From positions 54,387 to 118,386 of the forward strand of contig JBAJFE010000022.1 in assembly GCA_037903355.1 (NCBI GenBank): a DNA stretch of 64,000 nucleotides, written 5' to 3'. Under the pieces are notes generated by a model. That model worked only from the letters and a program-made list of their open reading frames with translations. It did no database searches and had not been told where the DNA came from. Below, piece after piece: positions 31,742 through 43,471 of the stretch. This stretch comes from Trichuris trichiura (taxonomy: Eukaryota > Nematoda > Enoplea > Trichinellida > Trichuridae). Position 1 is the stretch's first letter. Each line of letters opens with the position of its first letter. Position numbers and translations under genes: made by a program.

Positions 31742-32674
31742 CAGGCATTCTCAACGGGGGCCTGGGGCACCCAAGAGGGGCCGAGAGGGTGTCAGGGGGG
31801 CTGAAATCGAAAAGCTTACAGGTGGTGGCGGGGTGGGGGGGGGGGGCAGGATGCCGTCCGGATGGCTGAAAAGCCTTATTGGAGCAAGCGTAGTTAGGTA
31901 GATCGGAAGGGTGAAAATTTGTACGAGTCCTCTGTAGAGGATTGGTTAACCCATGGCAGCATCCCTTTTTACAGGATTGGCATAAATTCTCACTTGGCTA
32001 GACGGAGTGCTTTCATTGTTAGTTTCGAAGAACCCCAAGTGCTCCTTTCAAATGATATGACGACTATGTATTCGCATTGTATCATTTTGAAAACGGGGTT
32101 TCTTGGTACGGGAACAAATCTTTTCATAATGAAGAAGTTTATTACGGATAATTCCCGTTTGTTCTGTATATGTGGAACACGTCCGGAGCTTTCAGGTCAT
32201 TCGATACCCGTCATCAGGTGTCTTAGGTTGTTGATATGATTCATGTCAGCGAGTGTCCTAATGTTTCTGAGGAGTTTAAAGTGTGCATTTTTAAAGTTTT
32301 CTGTTCGTTGGTTCTGGATTCAGAGGCAAAACATTAAAAATGCACACTTTAAAATCTTCAGAAACATTTGGGCACTCGCTGCCATGAATCACATCAACAA
32401 CCTAAGACCGCTCATGACGGGTCTCGAACGACCTAAAATCTCCGGATGTATTCTACATATGCAGAACAATTGGGAATTATCCGTGATAAACTTCTTCATT
32501 ATGAAAACGCATTGTATGGCTGCATTAACTGGATCCTAGGAGGATGCCGTTGAAAGATGATTCACTGCTATACCAAAAACGCAAAAATTATTTCGACCAA
32601 TAGGGAAAGGGGGTCCTGGCATATGAGGACACCTAGCAAGCTGGGCCCAGGGCAGAAAAGTTTGAGAATGGCTG
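31742..32674 (+). mobile_element. hAT-type non-autonomous element (933 bp), second family, copy 1
   Basis: The left end is CAGGCATTCTCAAC and the right end, reverse-complemented, is CAGCCATTCTCAAAC. Flanks ATCTGTAT and AACTGTAC are a decayed 8 bp duplication; the empty site in unit copy 1 reads ATCTGTAC at about 6636-6643. The interior carries a ~380 bp palindrome with hammerhead-like cores. The same insertion is present at 40637-41553, so it predates duplication of those two units. Confidence 0.8.
32128..32507. repeat. Palindrome with hammerhead-like cores inside the 31742 element
   Basis: The arms, about 32128-32300 and 32335-32507, are reverse complements. The left arm holds an intact core on the minus strand (32187-32217: CTGATGACGGG ... 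CTGAAAGC). The right arm has CTCATGA and TAAAATC and is decayed. Confidence 0.65.
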
Positions 32675-33250
32675 AACTGTACAGTTGGCTGGATTATATC
32701 AAGAATAATGCAGAAATGGAGCCATCTTTCGTTTCAAGTCGCTTCATATAGGGAGACGTGCATTTTATTTTTGTAACTCATTAATCAGATTGTAGCCCTT
32801 CAATGATTTAGGGTGGAAGCAATGTATTACGTGCTGCAACAGAAACGAAGATGGAAAGTGACCAACGCTGACTTGCATTGGTAAGAAGACGATTTCATGT
32901 ACTTCCCTTTGAGGACAACTTTTCTTTACCGGATCATAAAACCTCATGTGGCGGAATGTTACTTACAGAGAAAGTCTTGTTGGAACTTTAGCAAAGCTTC
33001 AGCTTTCAGGCGTTTCATCTTCACTCCTCTTCAGCGGCTGAACTACAAAAGTACAGTTGAATTTCCGTAAGTTGACTAGCCCCAAGAGGCGGAAGAAAAC
33101 TAGTCAGCATAAGGATGTTGTGGGTATAAGGGGGACCGACTGAACAGATTAGTATCTGTACGCGTGTTTTCTGCTGCACAGCGGCTATTTTATAGCGAGG
33201 TGCGTAAACATAACACTGCAGAGTCATATATACGCTTGCTGAAAAAGGTG
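32675..33250. repeat. Unit segment, non-coding
   Basis: This matches 41554-42110. I see no gene. The end near 33140-33240 overlaps the sequence of the inverted repeat at 7330-7440. Confidence 0.5.
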
Positions 33251-33405
33251 GTATTACTCAACGCAACGAAATTACCAACCTGCTATACCATACGGAGGAA
33301 TTTAACACATTAAACGGGAACTACTCCGTAATAAAACCTTTGCGTTATGAAAACATACGTTCCCGTACGAAGAAACTACGTTTTCAAACCAAAGCCTAAG
33401 CCTAA
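33251..33405 (+). repeat. Penelope-like 5' leader fragment
   Basis: GCGTTATGAAAACATACG and ACTACGTTTTCAAA match the copy A leader at 59440-59495. Only this short piece remains, replacing the Tigger relic expected here in the unit order. Confidence 0.5.
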
Positions 33406-34655
33406 ACCTAAACATGACGCGTGTTCGTTGCTGCTGTTGGGTTTTGCAGTTTTGACCGTGGCGCAAACGACAAGAAGCATAGCGCAAAGTAACGTTATTT
33501 AGCGATCACTGAACAAGCGAGCAATGAGTAACGCAAAAAGAGGAAAAGCATACGTACTGCTAACGCAGGGGCTCACCCTGACGATGGCGACGCGTCGATT
33601 TCGCTGCAGGCGCATCCGGCGGGTTCACTCGGGTGTACCTAATCAGGCAGAAGGTGTCAGTGCCTCCTTACGGTGCCTCCACTTGCCGATGGCAAGTTGT
33701 CACTAGATCCCGGGACAGACATAACGAAGAATGAGATTTCCCCTGTCTACCAAGGCACGCCTCAGCTCGGAAAGTTGACCTGCGATGTTTTTCACGAATT
33801 CCTACACGACGTCTCAGCTTGAACACCTGCAGGCCCCATTGTGTTTCCCGTTACTTCAATGCCTGCGCATCTGCTAAATTCCATGCTTTCAGTAAACCTG
33901 ACGATAACGTCCGTCTTGTTGCGCCGATAACAGCCATTCATTACGCCGTAGATTCGCAGATAACGCTTTGAAGTAGCCGGCTCCACTTTCCGCGCCCTCG
34001 AAACATACTAGACGCGTTGTTACTATATCCCGTAACAGACAACGCAGAATGAGATCTTTCCTGTCTACCATGGTACGCCCCAGCTGCGACAGTTGACCTG
34101 CGATGTTTTCAAGAATTGCTGGTCGAAATCTCAGCTTGAACACCTAAACAACCCTTTTGTTTCCCGGAACTTCAATGCATGCGCAGCTGCTTAATTCCAT
34201 GCATTCCACGTCGGTCCCGGTGTGCCGATAACAACCATTTACTACGATGTAGAGTCGCAGATTACGCGTTGAAGTACCCACCTCAGCTTCCGGTGGGGGA
34301 CAACACCACAAACCCCTCGATTCACCGTATTTCGTCCCACGGGAGAAAGCTGCCGACGCATAGGTGAGGGGTTACGTTATTGAGGAAACGCGCAAGTTGC
34401 ACCGGGATGCATGAGTACTGCACTATCAACGCGACTGAACCGGTTGTCAGTTCAGGAATCTCCAATGCACGTTAGCGAAAACTTTCGATGCGCTGAGTAA
34501 TAGCACACTGAGGCAATGATGGTTAACAGCTCCTAGCGATCGACAGAGCAATCTGAAGTGGTCAAGGTGAAATGGCCTAGAAGCTTTGAGGCCGTATACC
34601 ACGTCATGGCTGAAGCGCTCAACTTCCCAATTATGGAGATGGACAATGTATAGAA
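33406..34655. repeat. Merlin-derived non-coding segment, copy 2
   Basis: This aligns with 9690-10628. It includes a local duplication (about 33720-33960 against 34020-34300). It ends at GTATAGAA (34648-34655), the unoccupied equivalent of the hAT target. Confidence 0.6.
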
Positions 34656-36620
34656 GCTGTCCTTGCGCTAATCCAAGTGCGGACCAAGCAACTTGTCAAA
34701 TTTCAGTCAACTTAAGGAGGTAGTCAGCTCTTAGGTAAAACTGTATAATGGAATTTTGGTAAAAATGAAACAGCCGAAAATACTGGGTTTTAATGAAGTT
34801 CTAACGTGGCTTTCTGTAAATAAATTTGTATTCCGTTTTTCTCTTTGTTAAAGTTGATGCATATTCGAAGATAAAGCACAGCTTCATCTTCATTTTGAAG
34901 CAAGGGAACGGCTGATATTGCGTTCACTGGTCTATGCTTTGAAACATTTCAGTTTGAGCAATACTCAGGAAGCAGAAATATATCTTAGTGCGAAATATAA
35001 TTTTGCCGTGTAATTTCATGCTACCGCAATAACGTCTGAATGGTTTCCCGGATGCGAGCCCCCGTTTTATGGGCACGATGCTCAGAATTAAGGAAAATAT
35101 ACAGTTCAGGAAGGAACTGTTGGCAACAGGATAGTTTAAGGGAGGCACAATACTCACAACTTTCGCTTTTTAATTCATCAAAATCGTGACACTTTTTAGC
35201 GACGTGCACTATGTCGACTGATTGTCTTCTTGGCGTGGTTAATGTTTGTTTGCCTATTCTTGTTTTCTCTATTGCGCTGCAATATCGTATTTATTTGAAG
35301 CGAAATCTATACGTCTCTAACCTACCGAATTGTTTCCTCTGCGGTTTGGTGGTTTTCTAAATGTTCAAGCCGACCACTTCCGCTTTCCTATACGGGCCGT
35401 TTTGGGTAACAGACTGAGCATTTTACGTTATCGAAAACACACTTTAAAGCAGGGGTGGGTAAACGTTTTCCGGCCGTGGGCTGTTCAGACGTTTGTGTGG
35501 CCATTTTCAGGCCGTGAGGACTACTCGACTGAGCAACATAACCTCCTTTGTTTGCGTGTATGTTCATTTAAGTCGCCCCTACAACAATTCGATAAGGTGA
35601 GATAAGAATAATACTTTGGGTCGGTAGGCGGCATGTGGTGCACGCTACCTACGCGCACATTAGCGCCGCTTACTGCTTGCCTCCGAAGGCTGACGACGTC
35701 GGTTTGTCCACAGGGAGATGACAAAAGGCGCTCTTCCTAGCCGTCCTACTGCTCCCTGCTTGTTAGTCAAGATTTACGTTATTACTAGGCTTCAGATACA
35801 ATAAGTTTACCTCATTTTAAAAACATAGTCTCCCATAGTCACATTTCATTGAACCTCGCATGAAAGTGCAGCTGCCTTAGCGGCTGGCAGGGAATGCTTC
35901 GCGGGCCAGACATTCCCCATCCCTGCTTTGAATGTTTTGGGACTACATCTACCAATACGTGATTAAACCACTCTTAGATAACTCAATGCAAAGTTATTTA
36001 CGCGTTACCGATGTTTGGGGGAACATTCTTTGTTTGCGTATTCCCGCTCAGTGTTTTGAAACTGCATACGCTGGGTGAGGAGGATTCACCTTCAGTTAAT
36101 GCTCACTGTACATTTTGTAAGTGCTCGGTGTTTTTGGAATAGAAGACGTGCATTTCTTGCAGCGACTATTTTGTACATATAGCCAGCAGCACGAATACGA
36201 CAACCATTCGATCAATTGAAGACCAAATCAAAAGAGTTTGCTGATGAGATGGAAAACCCCTCTGCTTAATGTAGTGCGCTGTAGACTTTGAATTCGCGAG
36301 CAGGCCACTGGCTCAGCCCCAGTCCCGGTGACAGCGATTCCGCAACAAGGGATAGTTCGCTTTTCTGCATTCACAAGCCATGCGTCCCTTTGAGAAATAC
36401 GTCTAGCCAACAACTGGCGGTGGGAGAATCGTCCAGATAACGCAGTGGTAGCAATACCAGCCAGTCAGCAGAAGTTGAGGGAATGAAATTCAGTTACTTA
36501 TGCAAGCACTGTTTCAGATCTAGCGTGGACGCGTCCGCAGCCATGATGCAACATTGCATCAAAATATGAAAATCAGAAAACAGTTTATGTGAAACTTCAA
36601 TCGAATTTTTACACGAAAGT
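34656..36620 (+). repeat. R repeat, copy 3, uninterrupted junction with F
   Basis: A direct copy with the MITE at 35450-35925. It runs on without interruption into the F repeat near 36620, showing the ancestral order that FB1 and FB2 disrupt elsewhere. It lacks roughly 20 bp near 36590 present in other copies. Confidence 0.8.
35450..35925 (+). mobile_element. hAT-type MITE, copy 3 (best preserved duplication)
   Basis: Ends are CAGGGGTGGGTAAACG and, reverse-complemented, CAGGGATGGGGAATG. Flanks are CTTTAAAG and CTTTGAAT, an 8 bp duplication with two changes. Confidence 0.8.
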
Positions 36621-37260
36621 AATTAGCTTAGTTGATTTTATTCTTTTTTTCTCCTTGCTGACGGGTGCGTTATTCAGAAACAAAAATTTCTGCGGCGTGA
36701 CTACCCGTTCTTTTATTTCCAAGCGTTTAACCTGCGGAGCTTACGGGCCACCCCAGGTCTCGTCACCACCGCTAAGTGCGCCGCCCGTCAGGTTCGTCAT
36801 TATGTTCGCAAGCCGCTCTGTCCGACCCACCTTGGCGAGGGGCCCTCAGCCGTCAGGTCCATCCTGATCTGTCGGGCCTTAGTCCAGCCTCCTCAGTCAA
36901 ACATTGCGGCGAGCACCAAACTGACCTTCCACGACGGCGGCGGCACTAACAGTGAGAGGCAACGAGCATACAAATGATATACCCGTATGTTTTAAACAGA
37001 CTGGTTTTAAACTCTCTTCTTTCCAGGTCTCTACCTTCTTTCTTCTCAGCCACTCGTTGTCCTCTTTGTTGTCCGTGCGCGCACACACACGCATTAATTT
37101 TATTCTTCTTTTTTCTCCTTGCTAATGGCTGCGTTATTCAGAATAAAAAGGTCGGTCGAACAGAGCGGATTGCTTGCATCGTGCCGACCCGACGGACGGC
37201 CCACTTATTGCTGATGATGGGCACCGGTGTTGCTGGTTCTGAATTTTCGAATTTGGTTTT
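36621..37260 (+). repeat. F repeat, copy 3
   Basis: Two head segments, at 36640 and 37105, each start with the T-rich tract and GCGTTATTCAGAA box. The hammerhead-like core of the first (36738-36771, minus) is damaged (GGTGGTGACGAG), and the second (37207 onward, plus) keeps CTGATGATGGGC without a clear GAAA. Confidence 0.7.
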
Positions 37261-38715
37261 TGTTAATTTTAAATGTTTTAAAAGTGTGTACCTGATTATC
37301 ACTAAGGTACGGTGTCGCCGACCTACAGTAGGACTCGCCCCTGAATATCCTTTGCAATGTTAAGTTTTGAGCCCTGATTTTCCTATCTTTCATTTTTTTT
37401 AATTTCAAACGTTTCTGGTTTCCTTTTTGCTTATTCTGAATTTTATAACTTCGCTTTTGTAAATTTTAAGAGATTTCTGAATTTGCGACGGATTATCACA
37501 AGGTTCCACTATCCGATAGCTGTAGCAGGACCGCTACCTCACCATCCTTTTCTAACTTTAAAATTTCAGCCCCGATTTTTACTTTTTGATTTTAAAACGT
37601 TTTCAACTTAATTTTTGCTCGCTCTGAATACTCTAACTTCATGTTTGTTAATTTGTAAAATTTTGAAAATTTGTGACTGATTATCACTAAGCTACACTAT
37701 CCGAGACCTACACCAGGACCGGTAGCCGAATATCCCTCGCAATTTTGAGTTTTCAGCCCTGATTTTTTCATGGGGTTGCTTCCTTCTCATACAGATTTTG
37801 AGTCCCGTTGAAAACTTTTATTACTAAGTTGGCCGTAGCTTTCGGGTCGAAACGCGACCTGTCATCAGCGGTCCTAATTTGACGTATGAATAAAGTGCAG
37901 TATTGACGTACAAAGGGTAGTAGCTGTTTCAAAACAAGTGCTTTAAAGTGATCTTTATACTTTCGTTGTCTGTCGGCAGTTCGAGCAGGTGTATCCATTT
38001 AGTTGAGTGAGCAGCAATTCGAGCGGGTGAACTGCTCTTGTTCCCCAGCGTACGGTGTCCACATTGTTCTGTATTTTCTCTTACAATTTGCTCATCCATT
38101 CGTTGGTAAAGCACTTTTAAGTTTACCTACAGATACATCCAACAGGCGAAAACCGCAAATCAGAAGATCAACTGTAGTCATATACGAATTCTCAAAGCAA
38201 ATTAAGGAGTAGCAAAGAACTCTCGCCGGGTAACTTAGAATGTATATAGGAAACAAGAAGTTCACGGTTAAACGTGATTAAAAACACGTATCTGTAGCAG
38301 GATGAATATGTTGTTGAAATCGCATGCAAAGTTGACTTGTCCTGTTCTGGTTTTGAACTTCTTTGTATACAAACATTAATAAAGAATCCTCTCCTTCTCC
38401 TCTTGTATGTTTCAACGGTTTTATAGTAACGTTTCTTTGGAGAAAGATATGTTCCAGGCTAGCACGCAGACTGAGCGCGTAGCAAGAACAGTTTAATGAC
38501 AGAAGCAGCGCAGCAGAGCAAGCAGCTGATCTGAACGGGCACGTCAAAGAGGTTGAGGGAACAGTGCAGAAAAGAGAAACGCCGTTCTTATCTCCGCGTG
38601 TACTATGTAAATTCTTTGTATGCAGTGACTAATGACCCGAAAGTAGGTCGTTAACTTCCTGTGCCGTGAAGCACTCTTATTGACGCGTGTTCCGCGGCTA
38701 TTTTCTAACACCTTT
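37261..38715. repeat. Unit segment, AT-rich non-coding, copy 2
   Basis: This is the match to 4041-5460. A hammerhead-like core lies at 37837-37867. I see no gene. Confidence 0.5.
37837..37867 (-). ncRNA. Hammerhead-ribozyme-like core, unit copy 2
   Basis: Minus strand: CTGATGACAGGTCGCG, loop TTT, CGACCC, GAAAGC. The GGTCG/CGACC helix is intact and both boxes are canonical. Confidence 0.5.
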
Positions 38716-39578
38716 CCTTTTGGTTGGCTAGAATACGTACGCGTTTTAAAGCATTTCTTTGGTTTTGTCTCCCATCCTTTCGTTCCTAGAGAATGAAATC
38801 CGACATTGCTGGCACTGACTCAGTTTAAGTCTGTGCCAGCAAAGTCGGATTTATTCTCGGCAAGAACTATCGTCAACATATAATAGCTCTTGAGCTGGAT
38901 TGCTCAAGGTCGCCTGCGCTGAACACAACGTAGAACTGAATACGGAAGCAGTAAGCGATTCCTATTTGCGCATAATGTTATTACGTTGTATTGCTCAACC
39001 CAGGGGAATTAAGACGTACATCGGTCCTTTGCCCAACATGTCTGCTACTTGCGTTAACGGGAGGAGCAACTTATCGATCAGGTTGAAACAATATGAATCT
39101 TGAAGAACCACAACTTGTCCCAACAGGAGTGCCTCCTCGAACAGAATTTAGGTAAGCTTAGGAGTAGAATTAATGCAACTCGGTTTAGAAAGTCGACCAA
39201 GGGAGATCATTAGGAAAGTTTCGCCTTCTATATTGCATTTTAACTTTATACTTTGAGATTTTTCTTTGCTGTGTTTCTATGCCGTTTCTAAGGATGCTGT
39301 GCGGAAATTTCTTCAAAACGTTGCTAACTCTAGTGGAAACAGCAACCGCTGTTGCGAGGAATTCCGGGACTTGCTTAACAGGTCTGTTCTTCGCGTTCTG
39401 TGAGCGCCTATTAATCATCTCCCCAGCAGAGTTTACCTGTTTGATGATGAACCATGCGAATCGCCCAGTGTTTTCTTAAATATTAACCACGACGCTCTGC
39501 GTAATGCCATTTCTTTGTTCGCTGATATCAAAATAGATGAACATTTTAAGGTAAGGTGACAATGCAACTTAAGTGCAG
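38716..39578 (+). repeat. Unit segment with first half of relict gene, copy 3
   Basis: This corresponds to 5461-6296. A short perfect hairpin sits near 38794-38856 (a sequence containing GAATGAAATCCGACTTTGCT and its inverse, with small differences). The exon ending HEHFK / GTAAGG donor lies near 39430-39551. The palindromic element then interrupts the following intron. Confidence 0.5.
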
Positions 39579-39699
39579 AAGTCTATTATTTTCTTTTTTC
39601 TTTTTTCCTCTTCGTAACGGGTATTGTAAATTTTTATTCTGAATGTTTTCGCGGAATTTTGGAACCCGTTCTTCTAAAAGTTTATTTTATTCTAAAGAA

Positions 39700-39741
39700 A
39701 ACCTAACGGAGCTTTCGGGCTTCTCCGTCTCCCGTCATCAG
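39700..39741 (-). ncRNA. Hammerhead-ribozyme-like motif, left arm of palindromic element
   Basis: Minus strand: CTGATGACGGGAG ... CCCGAAAGC TCCGTTAG GTT T. Helix II GGG/CCC and helix III AGC/GTT are both possible and the base after GTT satisfies NUH. This is the most complete fold apart from the Penelope copy. Confidence 0.55.
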
Positions 39742-40188
39742 CGTAATTGTACCGCCAGTCGGGGCGGTCTTTAGGGTTGCCAGCCGCCCCATCCGAACAA
39801 CTTTGGCAGAGACCTATCGCCGTCAGCTCTCCCTTGAGCCGTCAGGTTTCGGTCCCGTCTAGTCAGTCAGACGGCGCAGCGAGCTTCCAACCGACCTCCC
39901 ACGACGGCGGCACGCGAACAAATGAGAGGCGGGAAAGCATGTTTAAAATCTGTTTGCTTGTTTAAAACAAAACGGGCAAACGTCGATTGAATGCTCGTTG
40001 GTTCTCATTTGTTCGCGTGCCGCCGTCGTGGGAGGTCGGTTGGAAGCTCGCTGCGCCGTCTGACTGATTACGCGGGACGGTAACCTGACGGCTCAAGGTA
40101 GAGCTGACGGCGGTAGGTCTCTGCCAAAGTAGGTCGGACGGGGCCACTTGCAACCATAAAGACCGACCCGACTGGCGGTACAATTACG

Positions 40189-40230
40189 CTGATGACGGGC
40201 CACGGAGAGGCCCGAAAGCTCCGTTAGGCT
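40189..40230 (+). ncRNA. Hammerhead-ribozyme-like motif, right arm of palindromic element
   Basis: CTGATGA at 40189-40195, helix II GGGCC/GGCCC with a 7 nt loop, GAAA at 40214-40217, then AGC...GCT as helix III. Relative to the left arm, helix II has gained pairs while keeping the core. Confidence 0.58.
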
Positions 40231-40308
40231 TTTTTTTAAATAAAATAAACTTTTAGATGAACGGGTTCCAAAATTCCGAGAACAAATTCAGAATACAAGT
40301 CTATTATT

Positions 40309-40636
40309 GTTCCATTCAGGCTCCAACCACCCTACCTTACGCGCTTGAAGATTATGATGAGGAACAGATCCTACACGGTCCTTTAGGAAACAACGGACTG
40401 CCGTTTTCCGTTACTGTATATCGTTTTAGACGTCTATTTTTTTCTGCTAGTTCTGATTTACTTAGGTGTCCATACGCCGTCCTTGCCCCTTGTCAGGTGC
40501 AGACAGATTAGCCTCGTGTAGAAGTCTTACGGGTAACTTAAGCGACGAAGAGGAGAAACTCACTGGGACACGTGTGGGCAGTTCCTCCTCGACGCATTCC
40601 GTTTCTTCGCACCTGAAGCGTAGGAATGATCTGTAT
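40309..40636 (+). pseudogene. Unrecognised relict gene, copy 3 (3' part)
   Basis: After the inserted palindrome the frame continues with APTTLPYALEDYDEEQILHG, GNNGLPFSVTVYRFRR and, further on, LSDEEEKLTGTR and SSHLKRRNDLYQ. The intron acceptor TTCAG is kept. It parallels 6320-6640 and 31430-31741. Confidence 0.42.
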
Positions 40637-41553
40637 CAGCCATTCTAAACGGGGCCTGCGGCCCCCAAGAGGGGCCGAGAGGGTGTCAGGGGGGCTGAGG
40701 TCGAAAATTTTTCAGAGGTGTTGGGCGGCCGGAAGTCGTCAAGGAGCGGGGTTTGACATGCCTTATTGGAACAAACGTAGTTTGGTAGATCGGAAGGGTG
40801 AAAATTTATGCCAGTCCTCTACAGAGGGTTGGTTAACCCTTAGCAGCATCTCTTTATAGAGGATTGGCATACATACTCACTTGACTCGACGGAGTGGTTT
40901 CATTGTGAGTTTCGAAGAACCGAAAGTGCTCTTTTCAGAGGATATGACGACTCTGCATTCGCATTGTATCATTTTGAAAACGGGGTTTCTTGCTACTGGA
41001 CTCTATGTTTTCATAATGAAGAAGTTTATTACGGATAATTTCCTGTTTGCTCTGTATATGTCCGGAGCTTTGAGGTCATTCGAGACCCTTCATCAGCGGT
41101 CTTAGGTTGTTGATATGATCCATGGCAGCGACTGCCCTAATGTTTCTGAGGACTTCAAAGCGTGCATTTTTAAAGTTTTTTGTTCGTTGGTTCAGGCACC
41201 TGAGGCAAAACTTTAAATATACACGCTTTAAAATCCTCAGAAACATTAGAGCACTCGCTGCCGTGAACAATATCAACAACCTAAGACCGCTGATGACGGG
41301 TCTCGAATGACCTGAAAGTTCCGGATGTATTCTACATATACAGAACAAACGGGAATTATCCGTGATAAACTTCTTCATTATGAAAACGCGTTGTATCATT
41401 GCATTAACTGGATCCTAGGAGGTTGCCGTTGAAAGCTGATTCACTGCTATAGAAAAAAACGCAAAAATTAATCGACCAATAGGAGAAGGGGGGCCTGGCA
41501 CAATAGGACACCTACGACGCTGGGCCTAGCGCAGAAAAGTTTGAGAATGGCTG
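40637..41553 (+). mobile_element. hAT-type non-autonomous element (917 bp), second family, copy 2
   Basis: Ends CAGCCATTCTAAAC and, reverse-complemented, CAGCCATTCTCAAAC; flanks ATCTGTAT / AACTGTAC as in copy 1. The internal palindrome at about 41020-41400 carries an intact hammerhead-like core in the right arm. Confidence 0.8.
41290..41330 (+). ncRNA. Hammerhead-ribozyme-like motif inside the second hAT-type element
   Basis: CTGATGA at 41290-41296, GGGTC...GACCT as helix II with loop TCGAAT, then GAAA at 41314-41317. The facing copy on the minus strand (41066-41096) has CAAA in place of GAAA. Confidence 0.5.
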
Positions 41554-42616
41554 AACTGTACAGTTGGCTGAATTATATCAGGAATAACGCAGAAATGGAG
41601 CAATCTTTCGTTTCAAGTCGCTTCATATAGGGAGACGTGCATTTTATTCTTGTAACTCATTAATCAGCTTGTAGCCCTTCAATGATTTAGGGTGGAAGCA
41701 ATGTCTTACGTGCTGCAACAGAAACGAAGATGGAAAGTAACCTACGCTGACTTGCATTGGTAAGAAGACGATTTCATGTACTTCCCTTTGAGGACATAAC
41801 TTTTCTTTACCGGATCATAAAACTTTATGTGGCGGAATGTTACTTACAGAGATAGTCTTTTTGGAAGTTTAGCAACGCTTCAGCTTTCAGGCGTTTCACC
41901 TTCACTCCTCTTCACCGGCTGAACTATAAAAGTACAGTTGAACTTCCGTAAGTTGACTAGTCCCAAGAGGCGGAAGAAAACTAGTCAGCATAAGGAGGTT
42001 GTGGGTATAAGGGGGACCGACTGAACAGACTGTATCTTTACGCCAGTTTTCTGCTGCACAGCGGCTATTTTATAGCGAGGTGCGTAAAAATAACACTGCA
42101 GAATCATATATACACTTGCTGAAGGGGCTGCAATGCTTGCTGAAAAAGGTGTCAATTCTAGTCTGCTAATTCTTACTACCAACATAAGCGGCAAAGGCGG
42201 CCTCCGCTCTAGCTACCCCGCTCAGCATTTTTGAGCATTTTTCCACAGCAAAACACCTCAGTAGCGCTAACATGCGCCTGATGTTCTCTGCCCTCAGCTT
42301 TGGTACCACGTTTGTCTCACTTTCTTATAATCTCTTCGTATCAGAATTGTCAGCCCGTTTTTTAATAAGCGTTTAATGCCAACCATTCGTTTGTCGCCGT
42401 GGCCACTCTTCAGCGCAATTTGTGCTGCCCATCCTGTCGTTCATTACGTTAGCAAGCTGCTCCATACGTCCGACTTTGGCGGAGATCTCAGCCGTCAGGT
42501 CGACCTGGTACCCGTCGTGCCTTTTCCCATCTAGTCAATCAGACTTCGCAGGGAGCAGCCGACCGACCTTCCACGACGGCGGCACACTAACTTAGTAAAC
42601 ATTGACGCAAGAAACG
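41554..42616. repeat. Unit segment, non-coding, with F-family remnant
   Basis: 41554-42110 matches 32675-33250. About 41990-42420 matches the right arm of the 6655-7770 inverted repeat, and 42440-42605 is an F-family remnant. I see no gene. Confidence 0.5.
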
Positions 42617-43471
42617 TTAATTCAAAAACGAGCTGAAAATTCCGCTATGAAGTAATTGGAATAAAATCTCTGAACGTCCGTTAGAAGAAAAGAAAGAAGA
42701 TAACATCTCTGTGTTATTGTTACTTTCTTCATCAGCGTCGTCTCTTGCGCTACTTGCTTCTACGTTTATTCCTGTATCGGCTAGCGTAGAGTAGACGACT
42801 GCTTGCGGGTTAGATTCGGTGGAAGTGACCGTTTCATCATCAGTGGCAACGGAATGTTCAAAGTTTAATCCCTCAATCTGTGCCCCGCCAGTCGGACTAT
42901 AAGGCTTGAGCTCGACATTATCTTTTTCGTCACTGACGAATCCAGTTCTCCTGAAGTACTTCCTCATTGCTTCCAGTTGAACCATATTCCAGGAAAAATT
43001 TATCTGGAGTACGGCTTCCAAATGGATAATGGTCGCAGCGGTCGAAGTCGCTCCCACAGATGAGCTGGTGACTTCTGCTTTGCTAATAATTCACTGCAGA
43101 ACCTGGGTACGGTGTTTCGCTTTAAATGTCTTAATTACTCTTTGATATATGGGCTGGGCTTTGCAGCAACTGTTTGGAGGCAGGAACTTCAACGTGACGT
43201 TTGTAAGGTGCGTCACGTGTGGTGGCTCAGGCTGATGTCTTCTTCCAATAAGATGGAACGTCTCTTCTGTTCATCAGTCGGTCGAGACGTCTTACCCATT
43301 TCTCGAATATGGTGACTGTCATCCAGGCGCATTTATTTGGTCTCCAAGAGACAGGACGCTTGTCAGGGTTCAAGTTCGTAAGTGCGTGAGGTTTCGCTGA
43401 TTTACAGCTTTAACGTCTTCCAGTGGCTTTATCGTTTCCCCTATTGCCCTAACGCATTGAAACTTAGTGTA
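42617..43471 (-). pseudogene. Tigger/pogo transposase relic, copy 2, C-terminal half
   Basis: The 147-codon frame at 42617-43057 covers the region after the DDE core: NMVQLEAMRKYFRRTGF, as in the A...I...F...GF segment of pogo proteins, then an acidic serine-rich tail. Further upstream (43060-43471) the frame is broken but collinear with copy 1. The N-terminal half lies beyond the Merlin insertion. Confidence 0.7.

Larger units (their letters stand above)
39591..40296. mobile_element. Palindromic hammerhead-bearing element (706 bp) with 12 bp target duplication
   Basis: Two arms, 39591-39961 and 39966-40296, are reverse complements about a centre near 39965. A perfect direct repeat AAGTCTATTATT flanks the element (39579-39590 and 40297-40308). 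The same site is empty in the two other unit copies (near 6297 and 31403). Each arm carries a hammerhead-like core and the F-family boxes (ACCTCCCACGACGGCGGC). It has no protein-coding capacity. The variable-length 12 bp duplication, lack of terminal TIR hallmarks and hammerhead core resemble Penelope-type retroelement insertions more than a DNA transposon. Confidence 0.8.
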
